A DNA stretch of 10,406 nt from Gallionellaceae bacterium (GTDB taxonomy: Bacteria > Pseudomonadota > Gammaproteobacteria > Burkholderiales > Gallionellaceae). The position numbers and the translations under genes were made by a program. The stretch covers positions 247-10,652 of the forward strand of contig PLYB01000330.1 of the NCBI GenBank assembly GCA_003151655.1, written 5' to 3'. The notes beneath the pieces are model-generated. The model was given only the letters and a program-made list of their open reading frames with translations. It did no database searches and was not told the origin of the DNA. Within the stretch, counting starts at the first letter, position 1. Every line of letters starts with the position of its first letter. This document shows positions 6,796-10,406 of this stretch, piece after piece.

Positions 6796-7224
6796 ATGCA
6801 GCACGACTTTTCATTCTATCCGTCCCATCAATTGGCGCTGTGCATTCTTACGGGACATGGTGCTGCGGTTGGCGCACTTATTTTTGTTCCAATGCCGAAA
6901 GCGGCGCTTGTTTTATTGCTCATAGTGTTGATGTGGAGCGCGATTTATTACGTGCTGCGCGACGCGCGATTGACTTTGGAAGGCGCATGGGTTGCTATGC
7001 GGTTGGAGGATAATCGCGTAATTTTTTTTAACCGTAACGGTGACGAGTCGACGGGCAAATTACTGCGCAGCAGCGTGGTCACGCCGCACCTCGTGATATT
7101 GAATATTGTGCTCCCCGGTCGTCGCAGTGGGCGAAGTGTGGTGCTGATGCCGGACAGTATGGACGAAGAGTCATTTCGTCAGTTACGGGTCGTGTTGAAG
7201 TGGGGCGTTGCGCTTGCGGCTTGA
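6796..7224 (+). CDS. YgfX-like inner-membrane protein
   Basis: This 142-aa protein has two adjacent membrane helices (about residues 12-30 and 33-52) joined by a short turn, and a cytoplasmic C-terminal half. In that half, LEGAWVAMRLEDN, LVILNIVLP, VVLMPDSMDEESFRQLRVVLKW match the YgfX (CptA, DUF1434-like) pattern of a membrane hairpin followed by a beta-rich domain ending in PDS-x-D-x-E-x-FRxLRxxL. E. coli YgfX is encoded with SdhE and has been reported to affect cell division or cytoskeletal proteins. Here no sdhE is adjacent and the function is not known. ATG 6796 is chosen because GGAGA (6786-6790) lies five bases upstream, and an in-frame TTG at 6766 lacks a binding site. It follows the kinase by 36 bases and faces the outer-membrane protein gene, with 21 bases between the stops. 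Confidence 0.75.
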   Translation: MQHDFSFYPSHQLALCILTGHGAAVGALIFVPMPKAALVLLLIVLMWSAIYYVLRDARLTLEGAWVAMRLEDNRVIFFNRNGDESTGKLLRSSVVTPHLVILNIVLPGRRSGRSVVLMPDSMDEESFRQLRVVLKWGVALAA

Positions 7225-7245
7225 AATTAGCCCCACCCGTAAAAA

Positions 7246-7839
7246 TTAGAACAAAATTACACCGGCGACATACGTATTGCTCGGTGTTTCAGTTAAAGTA
7301 CCCGTAACATCCTGCAGGTTATATTTGTTAATCCCCGCGCGAAAACCGATTCGCATTCTGTTCCCGCCGATGGCAAATTCATAGGGCAGAGTGATCTGCG
7401 CACCCACCCCGTAAGTCGAGCCTTTCCAACTGACTTCAACTTCGGCAGGGGAGGGGGTATTTGATCTTGACATACTGGTGAAACCCGCGCGGGCAAAAAC
7501 AGCAAACCAATTGGTTAAGGGAAGGCTCAGCTTGGCGGCTGCCTCGGCACCGGAAAGCGACGTGGACGTATAGGTTGAGCCAACCCCGGTGTAGCCAACG
7601 GGAGGAACGGTATAGTTGGCTTTTTCAGCCAGTAACACCATTCCGCCCTCGACGGCGAGCACGGAATTAAAGCGGTAGCCGATCAAGCCACTCAAAGAAG
7701 TGCCGCTATCGACATTGCTGATATTGGTGGTTTGTCCTGCGATGCCGACCAGATAAGCTCCTCTATCTTGCCCCGAGTCTGCCATGGCTGGTGTTACGGC
7801 TGCGGTCATAAGTGCAACGGCAAAAAGTGTCTTGTTCAT
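7246..7839 (-). CDS. Small outer-membrane beta-barrel protein (OmpA/OmpX-like fold)
   Basis: This 197-aa protein is predicted to be secreted and to fold as a small outer-membrane barrel. It has an N-terminal signal peptide (MNKTLFAVALMTAAVTPAMA, cleavage expected after residue 20). Alternating strand-like segments follow: GAYLVGIAG, SLSGLIGYRFNSVLAVEGGM, AAAKLSLPL, FAVFARAGF, STYGVGAQITL and MRIGFRAGI. It ends in YVAGVILF, and a C-terminal Phe is the usual BAM recognition signal. The repeated amphipathic strands and small size point to an 8-stranded barrel of the OMP_b-brl class. The biological role is unknown. AAGGA, seven bases before the ATG on the - strand, is a good ribosome binding site. 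It is convergent with the YgfX-like gene, with no obvious terminator in the 21-base gap. Confidence 0.82.
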   Translation of the reverse strand: MNKTLFAVALMTAAVTPAMADSGQDRGAYLVGIAGQTTNISNVDSGTSLSGLIGYRFNSVLAVEGGMVLLAEKANYTVPPVGYTGVGSTYTSTSLSGAEAAAKLSLPLTNWFAVFARAGFTSMSRSNTPSPAEVEVSWKGSTYGVGAQITLPYEFAIGGNRMRIGFRAGINKYNLQDVTGTLTETPSNTYVAGVILF

Positions 7840-8046
7840 TTTAATCCTTCATATCATAACAATGCGCTGATCGGCATTCATCATTCCCCGGATTGTCCGT
7901 GGGATATTTTCCCGCATTGTGCGCATCATAACCAATGCGTCTCCGGTTGTAAAGCAAAGCGCTGTTGCGCGGAGCGGTATGGTCTTTCTACTTGCGCAAC
8001 CGCAGTAAAAGAACTACGCTGGCACGCAAATTGTCAGGAGACGAAC
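7840..8046. other. Divergent intergenic region between outer-membrane protein and antitoxin genes
   Basis: This 207-base stretch must hold promoters for both the - strand outer-membrane protein and the + strand antitoxin. It contains an imperfect direct repeat: ATCATAAC-AATGCG at 7853-7866 and ATCATAACCAATGCG at 7925-7939, differing by one base. A weak + strand promoter can be drawn (TTGCGC at 7993-7998, 17 bases, TACGCT at 8016-8021), but it matches the consensus at only half the positions. The antitoxin ribosome binding site AGGAG is at 8036-8040. No gene was recognised here. Confidence 0.4.
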
Positions 8047-8289
8047 ATGATGCAAACACTTGAAGCCACGTTGGACGAAAGCGGTCACATCCATTTTGTC
8101 GAGCCGATAAAAATTAGTGGAATGCGTCGAGTACTGGTTACGTTACTCGACGCATCGAATGAAAGCGGCGTATCTGTATCATCCCCTCCGAAAAGCATCA
8201 CCGCACGCGGCACCATGAAAGGGATGTTGTCGAGCGTGGATGAATTCATCGCTAACAAAGGCGCAGAAATTGCACTTGAAGAAAAGTGA
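8047..8289 (+). CDS. Antitoxin of a type II (PIN/VapC-type) toxin-antitoxin pair
   Basis: This small 80-aa protein (starting MMQTLEATLDESGHIHF) resembles the antitoxins paired with PIN-domain ribonucleases. It has an N-terminal strand pair (LEATLDESGHIHFVEPIKI, then RRVLVTLLDAS), a variable linker, and a charged C-terminal helix region (TARGTMKGMLSSVDEFIANK, then EEK) of the kind that binds and blocks the toxin. AGGAG at 8036-8040 with six-base spacing fixes the start at ATG 8047. An in-frame region upstream has no protein-like character. The stop TGA shares its last base with an ATG at 8289, which is the original toxin start position. That ATG now reads into an inserted element and ends at 8402 after 37 codons. 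The family assignment rests on pattern and on the adjacent PIN gene. The antitoxin is probably an orphan now. Confidence 0.75.
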   Translation: MMQTLEATLDESGHIHFVEPIKISGMRRVLVTLLDASNESGVSVSSPPKSITARGTMKGMLSSVDEFIANKGAEIALEEK

Positions 8290-8294
8290 TGAAC
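8288..8294 (+). repeat. Left target-site duplication (GATGAAC)
   Basis: GATGAAC abuts the left terminal inverted repeat of the inserted element and is identical to the copy at 8459-8465. It includes the last two bases of the antitoxin stop codon and the ATG that began the toxin gene before insertion. Confidence 0.75.
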
Positions 8295-8458
8295 CTAAAA
8301 ACCGCAGTTGTCACACCGCTCATGCTTCGATACGCCTTGCTACGCAAGGCACTCAGCACGAACGGTGTGGTCTCCAATTTGGCGATAGGCCGTTCGTCCT
8401 GAGTAGCCCGCACTTTGGGCGTATCGAAGGATTGCCATCCTTCAACTGCGGTTTTTAG
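8295..8458. mobile_element. MITE-like non-coding element, 164 bp, between antitoxin and toxin
   Basis: The left end CTAAAAACCGCAGTTG (8295-8310) and the right end CAACTGCGGTTTTTAG (8443-8458) are perfect 16-bp inverted repeats, flanked by identical GATGAAC copies. No transposase is encoded, so mobilisation would be in trans. Inside are two inverted sub-units of the form CTTCGATACGCC - hairpin - ACTCAGxACGAACGG: one near 8324-8365, and its inverted copy near 8390-8429. The first has a perfect tip stem (GCCTTGC/GCAAGGC) and an outer stem CACACCG/CGGTGTG. A further perfect stem GAAGGAT/ATCCTTC spans 8426-8443. The CGTTCGTCCTGAG...TATCGAAGG core resembles a dispersed repeat common in proteobacteria. 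The boundary could also be read as a 17-bp inverted repeat with a 5-bp duplication (ATGAA); both readings restore the same ancestral sequence. The transposase family is unknown. Confidence 0.85.
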
Positions 8459-8465
8459 GATGAAC
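8459..8465 (+). repeat. Right target-site duplication (GATGAAC)
   Basis: This is the second copy of GATGAAC, directly after the right inverted repeat. It recreates an ATG at 8460 in the original toxin reading frame, but without a ribosome binding site at useful spacing: the nearest AGG abuts the ATG. Confidence 0.75.
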
Positions 8466-8865
8466 GGTTACCTGCTTGATGCATGTGCACTCATCAGCTC
8501 TGCTGAATGACGAAATGGGGGCGCAACGAGTCGAAGCGATATTAACCGGCGATGCGCCAGTATATATGAGTGCAGTCAACGCATTGGAAGTTGCCTACGA
8601 TGCCGTGCGCCGCAGCCAAGACAACAGCACGGCTGCCATCATTCTGCGTGTTGTGTCAGATGCCAACATCGAAATCCTGTGGTCGCTAACAGAAGCCGAA
8701 TGGCTAGCTGCTGCCCGCTGGAAAGCGCGAGGCCACCTTTCACTTGCCGATGCGATTGCGCTGGCGATTGCAGAAACGCGCAATTTCAAACTGGTTAGCG
8801 CAGACCACCACGAACTCGATCCGCTGGAAGCCGAGGGGCTGATTCAAGTTGAATGGTTGCGGTGA
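8460..8865 (+). pseudogene. PIN-domain (VapC-type) toxin, frameshifted near the N-terminus
   Basis: PIN-domain toxins are Mg-dependent ribonucleases that cleave tRNA or other RNAs. From ATG 8460 the frame reads MNGYLLDACALIS, a normal PIN start with the first catalytic Asp (D7), then stops at TGA 8508-8510. The frame one base further along continues as LLNDEMGAQRVEAIL and runs to the stop at 8863-8865. It carries the other PIN acids: Glu in NALEVAYD, Asp in SLADAIALAIA, and Asp in SADHHELDP. Removing one base near 8499 joins both parts into ALISLLNDEMG, as expected for the family. The shifted frame has its own in-frame ATG at 8476, but a protein starting there lacks D7 and should be inactive. 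Together with the lost coupling to the antitoxin, this looks like decay after the upstream insertion. A sequencing error or recoding at GAA-TGA-C is possible but less likely. Confidence 0.8.
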
Positions 8866-8875
8866 GTTGCAAGAT

Positions 8876-8902
8876 CGATGGTGACACCCCCATCGTTTCC
8901 TT
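8876..8902 (+). terminator. Weak candidate terminator after the toxin remnant
   Basis: CGATGG (8876-8881) and CCATCG (8890-8895) form a six-base stem with an eight-base loop, followed by TTTCCTT. The T-tract is interrupted and the loop is large. It may end the TA operon transcript, or the - strand regulator's transcript from the other side. Confidence 0.3.
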
Positions 8903-8937
8903 ACAGAAATTCGTGTTCTGTCGCCTATCGCCCGAAC

Positions 8938-9279
8938 CTACTCCAAGGTTTCCAGAAACCCCAGTAACGCTGTTCTCTGCTGAGGTTTGAGGCGGGAATA
9001 GCTGCTTAACAGGCGGCGTTCTTCCGGCAGTATCCAATCATCGGTGGCGGATTCTCGTGTGCCGGGCGTGATGGAAGGATGCATCTCGCCGCGCCCGGTG
9101 GAAAGCCACTCCATACTCACCCCCAGCATTACTGACAGTCGCGCTAGGTTTTTCGTATGCGGTGCTTTGCGCCCCGATTCCCAGTCTGCCACCGAAGGTT
9201 GGGTGACGAACATGCGCCGGGCTAAATCTGCCTGACTCCATCCCAGTGCTTTGCGCGCTTGTTTGATGCGTTCTTCCAT
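8938..9279 (-). CDS. XRE/Cro-cI family helix-turn-helix regulator
   Basis: This 113-aa predicted DNA-binding repressor has an N-terminal helix-turn-helix domain (about 4-60, MEERIKQARKALGWSQADLA onward). The recognition region is RMFVTQPSVADWESGRKAP, and the domain ends with the typical LARLSVMLGVSMEWLSTGRGEM. A short acidic linker and a C-terminal helical segment (ILPEERRLLSSYSRL, then RTALLGFLETLE) follow, as in phage-type repressors without a peptidase domain; the latter part could mediate dimerisation. ATG at 9277-9279 is chosen. An in-frame TTG at 9327 would add 16 residues of non-family sequence. No Shine-Dalgarno precedes either start, and a -10-like TACAAT lies 10 bases upstream, so the mRNA may be nearly leaderless. 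It is divergent from the lipoprotein gene at 9456 and may control it and itself; the target is unproven. Confidence 0.85.
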   Translation of the reverse strand: MEERIKQARKALGWSQADLARRMFVTQPSVADWESGRKAPHTKNLARLSVMLGVSMEWLSTGRGEMHPSITPGTRESATDDWILPEERRLLSSYSRLKPQQRTALLGFLETLE

Positions 9280-9289
9280 AGTGGTGAGG

Positions 9290-9346
9290 ATTGTATTGCT
9301 TTCAGCTATATAGCCGTAATACGGCAAAGGCTATTGCATAAGCAAT
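9290..9346. promoter_or_regulatory. Candidate promoter and operator palindromes of the XRE regulator
   Basis: On the - strand a -10-like TACAAT (9290-9295) and a weak -35-like TTACGG (9314-9319) are 18 bases apart. The palindrome GCCGTAATACGGC (9313-9325; arms GCCGTA/TACGGC around one base) covers the -35. A second palindrome ATTGC-ATAA-GCAAT lies at 9333-9346. Operators covering a repressor's own promoter are usual for XRE regulators. Binding here is inferred, and the two palindromes do not share a sequence. Confidence 0.35.
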
Positions 9347-9455
9347 CGGCGAAAGACATAATGCCAAAAGTTGCGCCGCCGACTTAACGATAAACCACTG
9401 TTGTACGACGACGCTAAATCCGCAGTCTTAGAAGAAAGATCAGGGGGAAAGTACG

Positions 9456-10406
9456 ATGCGTTTCAACAACACCAAGTTTATTTATAGTGCGCTGTTTCTG
9501 GTTTCAATATTACTCGCCGCGTGTCTCGGAGGCAGCGGCGGTAGCAGTAGCAGCGCAACCACAAGTAGCAGCACAACCACGAGTACCACAGTAGCTACAT
9601 TGAGCGGTGTTGTTGCCGTAGGCACACCAATAGCAAGCAGCAGTATCAGTGTTGTTTGCGCGGCAGGTAGTAAACTTACTGCCACGTCAGCTAGCGATGG
9701 GTCATGGTCAGCAACGATTTCCGGTCAAACACTCCCCTGCGCTGCTGAGGCAACGGGCGGCACAATAAACAGCGCGGCCAATACTACGGCCTATCATTCC
9801 GTCGCGACTGTTGCGGGTACAATGAACATCACCCCGCTCACCGATCTGCTAGTTGCTTCTTTGGCTGGCTCAACACCGGGTACGTGGTTTACAGGATTAA
9901 GTAAATCCACTACGCCATTGACCTCTGTAACTTCAACCACGGTGAGTAGCGCACTGAGCACGCTGAGCACTTCATTTAGCGGGCTGACAAAACTCGGCAC
10001 GACCAACCCGATCACTACGGCTTTCAACCCGACATCCGGGAATCCGAGTGACGATATGTTGACTGCGCTGGCAACAGCAACTACTAACGCAGGGGTGACC
10101 TATTCAACATTGTTGAGCAATACCGCCAGCAATACTGCGATTCCTTCAAATGTTAATACCCAGCTTGCAACCGCTTATGCGGGTACAACGAGTGGAAGTA
10201 GAATGGGCGGCTCGGTACAAGGAAAAGCGCTTAGCTTGGCAGGGCAAGTTTCTTCCTTCACAGGCACTGCAAATACGGCCATGAGTCACGGTTGGGCAGA
10301 TGGTGCAGCGGCTTCGGCAACGCTCTACAATCCTAACGGCATCACCACCGATGGTACTAATCTGTATGTGGTGGATACAGGTAACAACAAAATCCGCAAG
10401 ATCGTG
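9456..10406 (+). CDS. Ser/Thr-rich NHL-repeat lipoprotein (3' end outside window)
   Basis: The reading frame is open for 317 codons to the window edge. The product starts with a lipoprotein signal peptide (MRFNNTKFIYSALFLVSILL, then AACLGG; lipobox LAAC with Cys23) and should be anchored to a membrane facing outward. A low-complexity GGSSSS/ATTSSSTTTSTT spacer (about 27-45) leads to a beta-sandwich-like segment (TLSGVVAVGTPIASSSISVV, then LTATSASDGSWSATI; about 48-90) that resembles carboxypeptidase-regulatory-like folds. A long Ser/Thr/Ala-rich helical region with NITPLTDLLVASLAGS follows. The visible end, GWADGAAASATLYNPNGITT...LYVVDTGNNKIRKI, is the first NHL beta-propeller repeat, and more repeats are expected beyond the window. 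GGGGGA at 9443-9448 is the ribosome binding site. The function is probably extracytoplasmic binding; the ligand is unknown. The gene is divergent from the XRE regulator. Confidence 0.85.
   Translation, partial: MRFNNTKFIYSALFLVSILLAACLGGSGGSSSSATTSSSTTTSTTVATLSGVVAVGTPIASSSISVVCAAGSKLTATSASDGSWSATISGQTLPCAAEATGGTINSAANTTAYHSVATVAGTMNITPLTDLLVASLAGSTPGTWFTGLSKSTTPLTSVTSTTVSSALSTLSTSFSGLTKLGTTNPITTAFNPTSGNPSDDMLTALATATTNAGVTYSTLLSNTASNTAIPSNVNTQLATAYAGTTSGSRMGGSVQGKALSLAGQVSSFTGTANTAMSHGWADGAAASATLYNPNGITTDGTNLYVVDTGNNKIRKIV

Noticed and set aside
7853..7939. Direct repeat ATCATAAC(C)AATGCG as a CRISPR-like or iteron array.
   Set aside because: There are only two copies 72 bases apart and no further units, which is too little for an array. 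It is recorded only as an intergenic repeat.
7732..8046. Upstream in-frame extension of the antitoxin gene.
   Set aside because: The extension is Cys/His-rich without family similarity and overlaps the - strand outer-membrane protein gene. A strong AGGAG precedes ATG 8047.
8240..8458. Open frame of 72 codons across the end of the antitoxin and the inserted element.
   Set aside because: It arises from the element's repeats read in another frame and has no ribosome binding site or protein-like composition.
9321..9455. Possible c-di-GMP (GEMM) riboswitch ahead of the NHL lipoprotein (GGCAAAGG and CGAAAG pieces).
   Set aside because: The conserved GEMM core and its tetraloop-receptor arrangement cannot be aligned. 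Only short purine-rich words match.
9482..9685. Open frame on the - strand with Leu/Val-rich hydrophobic translation.
   Set aside because: It is the complement of the Ser/Thr/Ala-rich lipoprotein codons, which automatically give hydrophobic antisense residues.

Overview
The window looks like the chromosome of a betaproteobacterium, most likely of the Nitrosomonadales/Gallionellaceae type. This rests on the order SRP RNA - dnaX - ybaB - recR, on proteobacterial protein families (RluB, YgfX, a TssQ-type lipoprotein), and on the style of the proteins. The genus cannot be fixed from sequence reading alone.

Region 1 (1-3782) is core housekeeping on the + strand. It holds the 3' part of the 4.5S SRP RNA with its terminator, dnaX (clamp-loader tau subunit), a YbaB/EbfC nucleoid protein, recR (recombinational repair) and an RluB-type 23S rRNA pseudouridine synthase. 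The last two overlap by an ATGA. A palindromic intergenic repeat sits between ybaB and recR.

Region 2 (3866-6759) is a three-gene signalling cluster on the + strand. It encodes a membrane-anchored class III nucleotide-cyclase-like protein with a C-terminal PEGA domain, a small lipoprotein resembling the T6SS-associated TssQ family, and a Hanks-type Ser/Thr kinase anchored by a C-terminal membrane helix. No T6SS structural genes are visible, so any T6SS link is an inference. A YgfX-like membrane protein follows, and then a convergent small outer-membrane beta-barrel protein on the - strand.

Region 3 (7840-8865) is accessory: a type II toxin-antitoxin operon that has been taken apart. The antitoxin gene is intact. 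A 164-bp MITE-like element with 16-bp perfect terminal inverted repeats and a 7-bp target duplication (GATGAAC) has landed exactly on the antitoxin-stop/toxin-start junction. The duplication has recreated the toxin's start codon. The PIN-domain toxin after it carries a +1 frameshift a dozen codons in, which separates the first active-site Asp from the rest of the enzyme.

Region 4 (8938-10406) has an XRE-family repressor on the - strand, facing away from a serine/threonine-rich NHL-repeat lipoprotein that runs off the right edge. Two short palindromes lie in the shared intergenic space, one over a possible repressor promoter.

The strongest unusual signal is the MITE insertion into the TA operon junction, with its coding consequences. 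Second is the cyclase/lipoprotein/kinase cluster, whose cyclase domain keeps the metal-binding and transition-state residues but has lost the usual purine-specifying Lys/Asp pair.
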